In this document: one piece after another, positions 5,636-11,810 of the stretch
How positions within the stretch are numbered: the first letter of the stretch is position 1
How the letters are laid out: the number at the start of each line of letters is the position of its first letter
Source of the DNA: JBOGXF01 sp050694275
GTDB lineage: Bacteria; Actinomycetota; CADDZG01; WHSQ01
Direction of reading: 5' to 3'
Assembly: GCA_050694275.1 (NCBI GenBank)
Contig: JBOGXF010000055.1
Location: forward strand, 1 to 12,988
DNA length: 12,988 bases
The notes under the pieces: generated by a model
What the model saw: only the letters and a program-made list of their open reading frames with translations
The model's database searches: none
Told to the model about the DNA's origin: nothing
Program-made: the position numbers and the translations under genes

Positions 5636-5641
5636 CGGCCC

Positions 5642-6421
5642 GTGCTAATCGGAGCGATGAACTTCCCGGGCCGGTCGGTGCTCAAGGAACTCCACCGCAT
5701 CGCGGAAGACCAATTCGACTTCTGCGACCTCACGCTCGAGCCGCCGGCGGCGTGGTTTCCGAACGGAAAAGAGGTCGGGCGCCTCGCTGGTGACCTCGGC
5801 CTGAAGCTCGTCGGACACACTCCGTGGCACCTGCCCATCGCATCGCCGTTCGCCGAGATCCGCGCGCTCGCGCGCGACCTCTACGTGCGCTCGCTCGATT
5901 GCTTCGCCGACGCAGGCGTCGATCTCGTGAACGTCCATCCCGACCAGCGCATGCCGCTCCACAACCGCGATCAGGTGGTCAAGATGAACGCCGAGGCCAT
6001 CGCCGAGCTTGCCGAAGCGGGGGCTGGGCGGGGGATCAGGATCATGGTCGAGAACCTCGACCGGACCTTCTCGACGGTCGAAGACCTGGCTCCCGTGCTC
6101 CATGCGTTCGACGATCTTGGGTTTCATCTCGACGTCGGCCACGCCAACCTCAACCTCGGGAAGGGGGGCGTCAACCGCACGCCCGAGCTCCTCGACGCGT
6201 TCGGCGACCGCCTCGCGCACGTCCACCTGAGCGACAACCGGGGCGGGGGCGACGACCTCCATCTCCCGCTCGGGGCCGGGCTGATCGACTGGAAGGGGAT
6301 GCTCGGCGCGCTGAAGGCTCACGGCTACGACGGCACGATCACGCTCGAGGTGTTCTCGCGCGAGCGGGAGCATCTGAGGACGTCGCGCCGCCTCCTGCTC
6401 GAGTGGTGGTCCGAGCTCTGA
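5642..6421 (+). CDS. Sugar phosphate isomerase/epimerase-like TIM-barrel enzyme (AP endonuclease 2 family)
   Basis: This 259-residue protein follows the xylose-isomerase-like TIM-barrel pattern (PF01261). Likely divalent-metal ligands are Glu137 (MVENLD), Asp164 with His167 (HLDVGHANL), His195 (HVHLSDN) and Glu236 (TLEVFS). His59 (GHTPWH) and His99 (NVHPD) line the barrel. The same fold serves isomerases, epimerases, inosose dehydratases and endonuclease IV. The nine-ligand trinuclear pattern of true endonuclease IV is not obvious, so a sugar or sugar-phosphate substrate is more likely. The start is GTG, with TAGACT exactly placed for a leaderless message. The gene is divergent from the nitroreductase and followed by an independent small gene. 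The substrate cannot be named. Confidence 0.82.
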   Translation: MLIGAMNFPGRSVLKELHRIAEDQFDFCDLTLEPPAAWFPNGKEVGRLAGDLGLKLVGHTPWHLPIASPFAEIRALARDLYVRSLDCFADAGVDLVNVHPDQRMPLHNRDQVVKMNAEAIAELAEAGAGRGIRIMVENLDRTFSTVEDLAPVLHAFDDLGFHLDVGHANLNLGKGGVNRTPELLDAFGDRLAHVHLSDNRGGGDDLHLPLGAGLIDWKGMLGALKAHGYDGTITLEVFSREREHLRTSRRLLLEWWSEL

Positions 6422-6452
6422 TCTGAATCCGGCGATCCCATCTCGATCAGCC

Positions 6453-6458
6453 TATTAT
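6453..6458 (+). promoter_or_regulatory. Candidate -10 box (TATTAT) upstream of the 56-aa membrane protein
   Basis: TATTAT is close to the ideal TATAAT and ends 7 bases before ATG 6466, one base more than the exact leaderless spacing. There is no ribosome-binding site in that gap, so a leaderless or near-leaderless message is likely. Confidence 0.42.
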
Positions 6459-6465
6459 GTTGCTC

Positions 6466-6636
6466 ATGGGGCTAAAGAGGCTTTTGTTGTTTGGGTTGAT
6501 TGCGTTTCTTGTGTTCTTCCTCGTCGAGTCACCCAACGAGGCCGCCAGAGTCGTCAAGACGACCGGGGAGCACGCGGGCGAGATCCTCGACTCCACGGCG
6601 CATGCCCTGATGCGGTTCCTGAAGTCGCTGGTGTGA
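6466..6636 (+). CDS. Small single-helix membrane protein (56 aa), coupled to the bPH_2 gene
   Basis: This short gene encodes a basic N-terminus (MGLKR), one hydrophobic helix at residues 6-20 (LLLFGLIAFLVFFLV), and an amphipathic tail whose middle (about 24-53) alternates charged and small residues. Its codons at the start are unusually T-rich for this window. Coding status is supported by the TATTAT promoter just upstream and by the stop codon overlapping the next ATG by one base (TGATG at 6634-6638), an arrangement typical of translational coupling. It may be a small partner of the bPH_2 membrane protein, or a leader that tunes its translation. I do not recognise a family. Confidence 0.6.
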   Translation: MGLKRLLLFGLIAFLVFFLVESPNEAARVVKTTGEHAGEILDSTAHALMRFLKSLV

Positions 6637-7226
6637 TGAAACGAGCCGGTCGCACGCTCTCGCCGGAGGCGGCGCGCCGCCACTATCTGGCGGCCGGGGA
6701 GCGGCTCGTCCTCGAGACCCGTCGGCACATCGTGATCTTGGTCCGGCCGCTTGCGGCCGCGGTCGTCGGGGTCATCGGGGCGTCGATTATCGGATACGTC
6801 GTCACTCCCGACTCGGGCGGCAGTCTGATCGACGCGGTGCTCGGCATCGCCGCGCTCGCCCTGGTGGCCCGGGTCGGATGGCGTCTCGCCCTGTGGTGGA
6901 TGGACCGCATCGAGGTCACCGATCAGCGCCTCGTCGAGATCTCCGGCGTGCTCACGCGCAACGTCGCATCGATGCCCCTGGAGAAGGTGACCGACATGGT
7001 CTACCGGCGCACGATCGGGGGCCGAATCCTCGGCTACGGCGACCTCGTGTTCGAGTCGGCGGGGCAGGACCAAGGACTCAACCGAATCGACCGGGTGCCG
7101 GACCCAGATCACTTCTATCGGACGGTCACCGGCTTGGTGACCGGCGCGGCTCCCGAGCGCAAGGTTCCCGAAGACTTCGATCCAGACGACGAGGACACCG
7201 GCCCCCTGCCACGCGTCATCGTCTAG
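6636..7226 (+). CDS. bPH_2 (YdbS-like) PH-domain membrane protein
   Basis: This 196-residue protein starts with a cytoplasmic segment containing LAAGERLVLETRRH, then two membrane helices at about 33-57 and 64-88, followed by a bacterial PH domain (PF03703) at about 90-165. The domain shows the standard features IEVTDQRLVEISGVL, VASMPLEKVTDMVYRRT, GRILGYGDLVFESAGQDQ and the closing IDRVPDPDHFYR. The C-terminus is acidic. Close relatives of the same layout are common in actinobacteria; a membrane-associated scaffolding or stress role is often suggested but unproven. ATG 6636 overlaps the stop of the 56-aa gene by one base. The GTG one codon earlier lies inside that gene and is not preferred. 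The gene is followed by a repeat/hairpin region. Confidence 0.87.
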   Translation: MKRAGRTLSPEAARRHYLAAGERLVLETRRHIVILVRPLAAAVVGVIGASIIGYVVTPDSGGSLIDAVLGIAALALVARVGWRLALWWMDRIEVTDQRLVEISGVLTRNVASMPLEKVTDMVYRRTIGGRILGYGDLVFESAGQDQGLNRIDRVPDPDHFYRTVTGLVTGAAPERKVPEDFDPDDEDTGPLPRVIV

Positions 7227-7233
7227 TCCGGGG

Positions 7234-7280
7234 CAGGATCGCCTGGTCCGGGACCAGGATCGCCTGGCCCGGGGGCAGGA
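7234..7280 (+). repeat. 21-base-period tandem repeat with hairpins, likely terminator region of the bPH_2 gene
   Basis: CAGGATCGCCTGG starts at 7234 and 7255, and a partial third copy CAGGA starts at 7276, giving a strict 21-base period. The units also pair with each other. CCTGGTC (7242-7248) and GACCAGG (7252-7258) make a 7-bp stem with a 3-base CGG loop, and CCAGG/CCTGG can pair within a unit. The block begins 7 bases after the TAG stop, so a transcription-termination or mRNA-end role is the simplest reading. No U tract follows. Confidence 0.5.
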
Positions 7281-7320
7281 GGGCCCCGCTCTGCGTCGAA
7301 CCTTCACGGCGAGAGCTGGG

Positions 7321-7345
7321 GGGACTGCTTAGCCGGGACTGCTTA
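7321..7345 (+). repeat. Perfect 11-base direct repeat upstream of the secreted-protein gene
   Basis: GGGACTGCTTA occurs at 7321-7331 and 7335-7345 with a 14-base period, immediately before the GGAAGG ribosome-binding site (7347-7352) and ATG 7360. The position suggests a regulator site or a promoter duplication. No -10 box is obvious, so the role is unknown. Confidence 0.4.
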
Positions 7346-7359
7346 CGGAAGGCGAGACG

Positions 7360-8072
7360 ATGACACACACCAGGCTGCTGGCGCCGATCCTCGTGGGCGC
7401 GCTCCTTGCGAGCACGCTCGTTGTGTCCGGGACCGCCGCGGCTCAGAAGAAGGGCAAGAAGAAGTCCGGCCCTCAGGTCGTTGGCGAGGACCCGGCCGAC
7501 GACCTGAGGGCCGCAACCAGGACTGCCAGCTCCAGCCGATCGGCGACGGCATGGGCCAGGAGCTGGTGAAGGCCGAGATCGCGCTCGCCGACAAGAAGAC
7601 CCTCAGTTTCATCATCACGGTCAACAGCCTCCCGCCCAACGGCGGGATGCCGGAGTTCACACGCTACGTGTGGCAGATGCTGGTCGACGGCGAGTTCGTG
7701 GAGCTTGATGGCAAGTGGAGCAATTACAGCCGCGGCGTCTGCGACCCCACCTCGGGTCAGTGCCCCCCGCCGCGCGACCCCGGCATGCAGCCGTTCTTCG
7801 TGCGCGGCAACTGCGAGGTGCTCGGCAACGTCCTCGCGTGCGAGGAGCTCGGCGTCGTTCACGCCGAGTTCGACACCGGGGCCGCGACGATCACGATCCC
7901 GGTGCCGCTCAAGGTACTCGGGGCCAAGAAGGGCTCGAAGATCGTGGGCGCGGCGCAATCGGACACCGGCTTCAGCGGCATCACCGCGATCCCGTCGGTC
8001 TTCTACTCGCAGACCTCCATGCCGTTCGACATGCTTGCGCTAACCGGTGTCTTCACCGTGCCCAAGAAATGA
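7360..8072 (+). pseudogene. Secreted protein of unknown family, interrupted by a 1-base frameshift
   Basis: The start (ATG 7360, GGAAGG 7 bases upstream) encodes a signal peptide with a likely AxA cleavage site at GTAAA, then a Lys-rich linker QKKGKKKSG. Frame 1 ends early at 7567-7569. The continuation lies in another frame, from about 7515 to the TGA at 8070-8072. It reads NQDCQLQPIGDGMGQELV, then LSFIITVNSLPP, EFTRYVWQMLVDGE, CDPTSGQCPPPRDPGMQPFF, and a C-terminal ITIPVPLKVLG. Inserting one base near 7511-7516 (GCC GC AAC to GCC GCC AAC) restores one 237-residue protein. The mature part looks like an all-beta extracellular domain with four Cys. No family is recognised. It may be a genuine pseudogene or a sequencing or assembly error. 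Confidence 0.7.
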
Positions 8073-8097
8073 GCCAAGTCCCCGTGGAGGTTGCCTC

Positions 8098-8625
8098 ATG
8101 AAAAAGTCATTGACCGTCGCGCTCGCCGGGCTTCTCGTGCTGGCATTGATCCCGGGTAGCGCCACCGCCTAGAAGGGCAAGAAGCAAGAGGTCGAGGGCG
8201 GGGTCGTGCTGCCCACCCCCTTCACGGACGACTCCGGGTGTTTCGCAGGGATCCACCGCAGAGAGAACGCGTTCACCATGGGAGCGTCCAACGGCGTGAC
8301 GGGATATCACTTCGAGGTCGAGAAGAAGACGTGGAAGAAGAACTTCGTGCTCGAGGTCACCGGGGGCCAGGGGGATGTCGATCTCGACATCTACTTCTAT
8401 CTCGGCCCCCTGACCACGATCGATGATTTCGTAAGCCAGGGCGGGGACCCGACCCCGGCGGCGGCGATCTCGTACAACACGCGCGAGCCGGGCGGTGAGG
8501 CGGACAAGGTGCCCGAGGCCGCGGAGAACGTCATCATCTGCATGTACGGCGGTGGTCAGGGCGCGGGCTTTGGCGCCAGCTTCACGTACACCGCCGGCAA
8601 GGGCGTCAAGATTCCCAAGAACTGA
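8098..8625 (+). pseudogene. Secreted PPC-like protein interrupted by an in-frame TAG at the signal-peptide junction
   Basis: ATG 8098 has GGAGG (8086-8090) 7 bases upstream and encodes MKKSLTVALAGLLVLALIPG then SATA, a clean signal peptide. The next codon, 8170-8172, is TAG, followed in the same frame by KGKKQEVEGG and a mature domain to TGA 8623-8625. The neighbouring gene has CAG (Gln) plus Lys/Gly residues at the same place, so one C-to-T change explains the stop. The mature part (about 135 residues) contains FEVEKKTWKKNFVLEV and GDVDLDIYFYLG, a beta-sandwich pattern like pre-peptidase C-terminal domains, and ends TYTAGKGVKIPKN. Other genes here (681, 1561, 4113, 9721) end in TAG, so TAG is not reassigned. 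Reinitiation at GTG 8206 would give a product lacking the export signal. Confidence 0.7.
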
Positions 8626-8633
8626 CCGCACCG

Positions 8634-8648
8634 GGGGGCGCGGCCCCC
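8634..8648 (+). terminator. GC-rich hairpin terminator candidate
   Basis: GGGGGC (8634-8639) pairs with GCCCCC (8643-8648) over a 3-base loop, 8 bases after the TGA of the secreted-protein gene. It is followed by GCGTCTT, not a U run. It lies just before the promoter box of the next gene. Confidence 0.45.
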
Positions 8649-8654
8649 GCGTCT

Positions 8655-8660
8655 TAGGGT
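8655..8660 (+). promoter_or_regulatory. -10 box (TAGGGT) for a leaderless or short-leader transcript
   Basis: TAGGGT occupies exactly -12 to -7 of ATG 8667. The following GGGTGGGGG is purine-rich, so a conventional ribosome-binding role for these bases cannot be excluded. Confidence 0.42.
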
Positions 8661-8666
8661 GGGGGC

Positions 8667-9089
8667 ATGACCTCCGCTGTCATTGCCGCGCTCATCGCGA
8701 CCCTCATGCTCGGCTTCGTCGAGGGCATGGGGCGCTTCTATCCCGCGCGCCGGACGTGGGTACGCCTCCGCAGCCGCCACGGCCGCCGTGCCATCCGGGC
8801 GATGCGCGAGCGCCTCGAGAGCGCGGCCGAGCACAAGACCGGGCGCACGCCCGCGCTGGTGTTGCTCGGCCTCGTCTTCGTGTGGGTCGCATCGGCCGGG
8901 CTGCTCGACAAGAGGTGGTACGAGGTGCTGCTCGACGTCACCCCGTACCTGCTCATTGTCGTCGCCTTACTGCGGGTACCCCGGGTCCTCGGCAAGATCG
9001 GCGAGCGCATGAGGGAGTACGAACGCGATCTCGGAGAGGACCCCGACCGCGACTTCGAGGACGGCGGCCCCACCGCAGTCGCGCTGTGA
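8667..9089 (+). CDS. Three-helix membrane protein, function unknown
   Basis: This 140-residue protein has hydrophobic segments at about residues 3-19, 63-80 and 88-104. A strongly basic cytoplasmic region lies between the first two (ARRTWVRLRSRHGRRAIRAM, about 27-46). The C-terminal tail is acidic (DLGEDPDRDFEDGG). No conserved enzymatic motif is visible and I recognise no family. ATG 8667 is set by the TAGGGT box and by the GC hairpin just upstream that separates it from the previous gene. Its TGA overlaps the GTG of thiE (GTGA at 9086-9089), so the two are translated together, though no functional link to thiamine is apparent. Confidence 0.62.
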   Translation: MTSAVIAALIATLMLGFVEGMGRFYPARRTWVRLRSRHGRRAIRAMRERLESAAEHKTGRTPALVLLGLVFVWVASAGLLDKRWYEVLLDVTPYLLIVVALLRVPRVLGKIGERMREYERDLGEDPDRDFEDGGPTAVAL

Positions 9090-9721
9090 TCGAGAACGCC
9101 CGCCTCTATCTCGTCTCGACCGCCCGGCTGCCATCGGGGGTCGACCTCGTCGACCTCGTCGGTGAGCTCGCGGGGGCCGGGGTCGGGGCGATTCAGCTCC
9201 GCGAGAAGGACATGGAGGCGACCGACCTCGTGCGCGCCGGGGAGCCGATCCACGACGCTTGCCGGGCGGCCGGGATCCCGTTCATCCTCAACGACCGCGC
9301 CGACATCGCCCTCGCCCTCGGGGCCGATGGTGTGCACGTGGGCCAGAACGACCTGTCCGTGGGGCTCTGCCGGCGCATTCTGGGAACCGGGGCGATCGTG
9401 GGCCTGTCGACGCACGCGCCCCATGAGATCGATCTCACGCTCGGGGCACCGGACCGCTCCGACTACATCGCGGTCGGGCCGGTACACGCGACCCCGACCA
9501 AGCCGGGTCGCCCGGCGACGGGCCTCGACCTCGTTCGTTACGCGGCCGAGCACGTCTCAGACCTCCCGTGGTTCGCGATCGGCGGGATCAACTCTTCCAA
9601 TGTCGGCGCGGCCATGGAGGCGGGGGCGCGGCGCATCGTGGTCGTGCGCGCCATCACCGAGGCAAGAGACCCGGTCGCGGCCGCCGCCGATCTCTCGGCT
9701 GAACTCGAGGCGGGGCGCTAG
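9086..9721 (+). CDS. thiE: Thiamine-phosphate synthase
   Basis: ThiE joins hydroxymethylpyrimidine diphosphate and thiazole phosphate to give thiamine phosphate in the cytoplasm. The 211-residue protein shows the TIM-barrel signatures in order: GVGAIQLREKD (32-42), FILNDRADIALALGADGVHVGQ (67-87, read as FILNDRADIALAL and GADGVHVGQ) with the Mg/diphosphate-binding Asp70 and Asp89, GLSTHAPHE (106-114), YIAVGPVHATPTKPG (127-141), and the phosphate loop FAIGGIN (163-169). All key residues are present and length is standard. GTG 9086 overlaps the upstream stop in a GTGA. No TPP riboswitch is possible directly upstream, because that DNA is coding. Other thiamine genes are not in the window. Confidence 0.93.
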   Translation: MIENARLYLVSTARLPSGVDLVDLVGELAGAGVGAIQLREKDMEATDLVRAGEPIHDACRAAGIPFILNDRADIALALGADGVHVGQNDLSVGLCRRILGTGAIVGLSTHAPHEIDLTLGAPDRSDYIAVGPVHATPTKPGRPATGLDLVRYAAEHVSDLPWFAIGGINSSNVGAAMEAGARRIVVVRAITEARDPVAAAADLSAELEAGR

Positions 9722-9724
9722 GCT
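9719..9724 (+). promoter_or_regulatory. Weak candidate -10 box (TAGGCT) upstream of the cation exchanger gene
   Basis: TAGGCT includes the thiE stop codon and ends 8 bases before ATG 9733, two more than the exact leaderless spacing. It could give an internal promoter for the antiporter and hydrolase genes. Cotranscription with thiE is equally likely. Confidence 0.22.
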
Positions 9725-9732
9725 CCCGAGCG

Positions 9733-10779
9733 ATGTCGCTCAGGCCGCGGCTCGAATGGCTCCTCGCGTTCGTACCGATCGCCCTCGTGCTCGAGGTCTT
9801 CGGCGCTCCCGAGGTGCCGATCTTCGTCACCTGCGCCTTGGCGATCCTGCCGCTCGCGCTGCTCATGGGCCGGGCGACCGAGGAGCTTGCGGCGCGCGCC
9901 GGGTCGCAGCTCGGGGGGTTCCTCAACGCGACGTTCGGCAACCTCGCCGAGCTCATCATCGCGTTCTTCCTCATCGTCGAGGGCGAGCTTGAGATCGTGA
10001 AGGCATCGCTCACCGGTGCCATCATCGGCAACGTCCTGCTCATCCTCGGGCTGTCGTTTCTCGTCGGGGGGTGGAGCCGGCGGGAACAGTCCTTCTCCAC
10101 CGCGTCGGCGGAGCTTCATTCCGCCTCGCTCGTCATCGCAGTCGTCGCGCTTCTCATGCCCGCTCTGTTCTCGTTCACCGCGGGGGCGACTACCTTCCGG
10201 ACCGAGGCGGTGTCGGTCGGAGTCGCGGTCGTGCTCATACTGACGTACGGCTTCAGCCTGCTGTTCTCGCTCAAGACCCATCGGTCGTTGTTTGCCACCG
10301 AGGGCGAGCACCACGAGGCGCGGTGGTCGCTGAGGACCGCGATCGCGGTGCTTGCGGGGGCCACGGCCCTGGTCGCGCTGATGAGCGAGTTTCTCGTCGG
10401 CGCCCTGCAGCACACGGTCGAGGAGCTCGGCCTGTCGAAACTCTTCGTCGGGCTCATCGTCGTGCCGCTGATCAGCAATGCGGCGGAGCACTTCTCGGCG
10501 ATCCTGTTCGCGGCCAAGGACCGGATGAGCGTGTCGGTCGAGATTGCGATCGGCTCCTCGGTGCAGATCGCCCTCTTCGTGGCCCCGGTCCTCGTCTTTC
10601 TGTCCCTTCTGGTCGGGGAGCCGATGGATCTCATCTTCACCGGATTCGAGATCGCCGCGGTTGCGTTCTCGGCCGCCATCCTGAGTTTCATCGCCCTCGA
10701 CGGACGGTCCAACTGGTTCGAGGGCGTGCTCCTTTTGTCTGCCTACGCAATCATGGCCGTGTCGTTCTTCTTCCTCTAG
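9733..10779 (+). CDS. Ca2+/H+ antiporter-type cation exchanger (CaCA superfamily, CAX)
   Basis: This 348-residue integral membrane protein has about ten to eleven hydrophobic helices. The two inverted alpha-repeat motifs of the CAX family are present: GGFLNATFGNLAELIIA at 61-77 (Glu73) and VPLISNAAEHFSAI at 244-257 (Glu252). GSSVQIALFVAPVLVF follows at 274-289. These acidic residues bind the transported cation. The family exchanges cytosolic Ca2+ (or Na+, Mn2+) for H+. A hydrophilic loop rich in Glu and His (TEGEHHEAR, 189-197) separates the halves and may be cytosolic. The first helices follow soon after the start. ATG 9733 is 11 bases after the thiE stop; no strong ribosome-binding site is seen. 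The gene is intact. Calcium as substrate is the default for the family and is not proven. Confidence 0.9.
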   Translation: MSLRPRLEWLLAFVPIALVLEVFGAPEVPIFVTCALAILPLALLMGRATEELAARAGSQLGGFLNATFGNLAELIIAFFLIVEGELEIVKASLTGAIIGNVLLILGLSFLVGGWSRREQSFSTASAELHSASLVIAVVALLMPALFSFTAGATTFRTEAVSVGVAVVLILTYGFSLLFSLKTHRSLFATEGEHHEARWSLRTAIAVLAGATALVALMSEFLVGALQHTVEELGLSKLFVGLIVVPLISNAAEHFSAILFAAKDRMSVSVEIAIGSSVQIALFVAPVLVFLSLLVGEPMDLIFTGFEIAAVAFSAAILSFIALDGRSNWFEGVLLLSAYAIMAVSFFFL

Positions 10780-10796
10780 AAAGGTTAGGAGGCAAC

Positions 10797-11648
10797 TTGC
10801 CGCGCGCAATCGACTTCCACGTTCACTCATCGACCAGTGAATGGCTCGAGGGTTCCATCGGTCCCTTCCTCGAAACGACGCTCAAGTACTTTCGCAGCGA
10901 GGTCAGGGTTCGCACCGCCGAGCAGATGGCCCAGGAGTACAAGGACTGGGATCTCTTCGGGGTCCTGCTCGCGTGGGACGCGGAGACGGCCACGGGCCTG
11001 CCCCCGCTCACCAACGACCGGGTCGCCGAGATCTGCGAGGCCTACCCCGAGCAGTTCCTCGGCTTCGCCAGCGTCGATCCCCACAAGCCGGACTGCGTCG
11101 CAGAGCTCGAGCGCGCGGTCACCGAGCTCGGGCTCCGGGGGCTCAAGGTGCATCCGCAGGTCCAGGCGTTCTATCCCCACGACGACAAGCACCGCCCGCT
11201 GTGGGAGAAGTGCGAGGAGCATTCGCTCCCGGTCGTCGCCCACGTGGGTCAGACGGGGCTGGGGGCCGGGGTGCCCGGCGGGTCGGGGATCGCGTACGAG
11301 TACGGGCGGCCGATGTTCATGGACATGGTCGCGGCCCGCCATCCCGGGCTCACCGTGGTCATGGCCCACTTCGGCTATCCGTGGCACCTCGAGGTGCTGT
11401 CGAGCGCGCTGCACAAAACCAACGTGTGGGTCGATCTCTCGGCGTGGCGCCCGCGCTACGTCCCACCCGAGGTCAAGCGGGACGCAGCCGGGCGGCTGTC
11501 GGACCGCACCGTGTGGGGGAGCGACTACCCGATGCTCGACCCGGGCCGGCTGCTCGACGAGATCGGCGACCTCGAGCTCGGCGACAAGCAGGAGGACGTC
11601 CTCAAGAACAACGCGGCGCGCCTTCTGGGGCTGGACCTCGCCGGCTGA
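10797..11648 (+). CDS. Amidohydrolase_2 family metal-dependent hydrolase/decarboxylase
   Basis: This 283-residue TIM-barrel protein of the ACMSD-like group (PF04909) has the metal-site motifs in order: DFHVH (His8, His10), GLKVHPQVQ (about 115-123), VVAHVGQTG (His149), VVMAHFGYPWH (His191) and VWGSDYPM (Asp243). Family members hydrolyse or decarboxylate carboxylated aromatic or lactone substrates. No substrate is indicated here. The TTG start follows a strong AGGAGG (10787-10792) at 4-base spacing, 17 bases after the antiporter stop, so the genes are probably cotranscribed. Alternative starts further in would remove the essential His-x-His. The protein looks complete. It is followed by an intergenic hairpin. 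Confidence 0.87.
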   Translation: MPRAIDFHVHSSTSEWLEGSIGPFLETTLKYFRSEVRVRTAEQMAQEYKDWDLFGVLLAWDAETATGLPPLTNDRVAEICEAYPEQFLGFASVDPHKPDCVAELERAVTELGLRGLKVHPQVQAFYPHDDKHRPLWEKCEEHSLPVVAHVGQTGLGAGVPGGSGIAYEYGRPMFMDMVAARHPGLTVVMAHFGYPWHLEVLSSALHKTNVWVDLSAWRPRYVPPEVKRDAAGRLSDRTVWGSDYPMLDPGRLLDEIGDLELGDKQEDVLKNNAARLLGLDLAG

Positions 11649-11684
11649 CGCCGCTGCTTTCGCGGCTGGTAAGTGCTCTTTTCG

Positions 11685-11713
11685 CCGTTGACCACACCAG
11701 AGGTGGTTAACGG
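11685..11713 (+). terminator. Inverted repeat downstream of the hydrolase: terminator or operator
   Basis: CCGTTGACCAC (11685-11695) and GTGGTTAACGG (11703-11713) form an 11-bp stem with one G-U pair and a 7-base loop. Seven bases later GAACCGGTTC (11720-11729) is a perfect palindrome. No U tract follows the stem. The rest of the 11649-11810 gap shows no gene. Confidence 0.38.
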
Positions 11714-11810
11714 CCTAAAGAACCGGTTCGACCGCTCGTAATTGGAAGGACTCGACCCGCACGGGGCGAAGACTCCCGTAGGGCACAGGTCTCGGGGACG
11801 GGTGATCGCG

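Noticed and set aside
8170..8172. TAG reassigned to an amino acid (alternative genetic code)
   Set aside because: Several intact genes in the window end in TAG (681, 1561, 4113, 9721), so TAG is a normal stop here.
9000..9090. TPP riboswitch before thiE
   Set aside because: The sequence before the GTG is coding for the upstream membrane protein with a GTGA overlap, and the conserved TPP motifs are not seen.
9718..10830. 370-residue minus-strand open frame opposite the antiporter
   Set aside because: It is highly charged, repetitive (Arg/Glu/Asp) and without motifs. The plus strand has a clear CAX protein.
11649..11810. Riboswitch before the Asp-box gene
   Set aside because: I compared it mentally with c-di-GMP, c-di-AMP and cobalamin consensus cores and found no convincing match. 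Only simple inverted repeats are supported.
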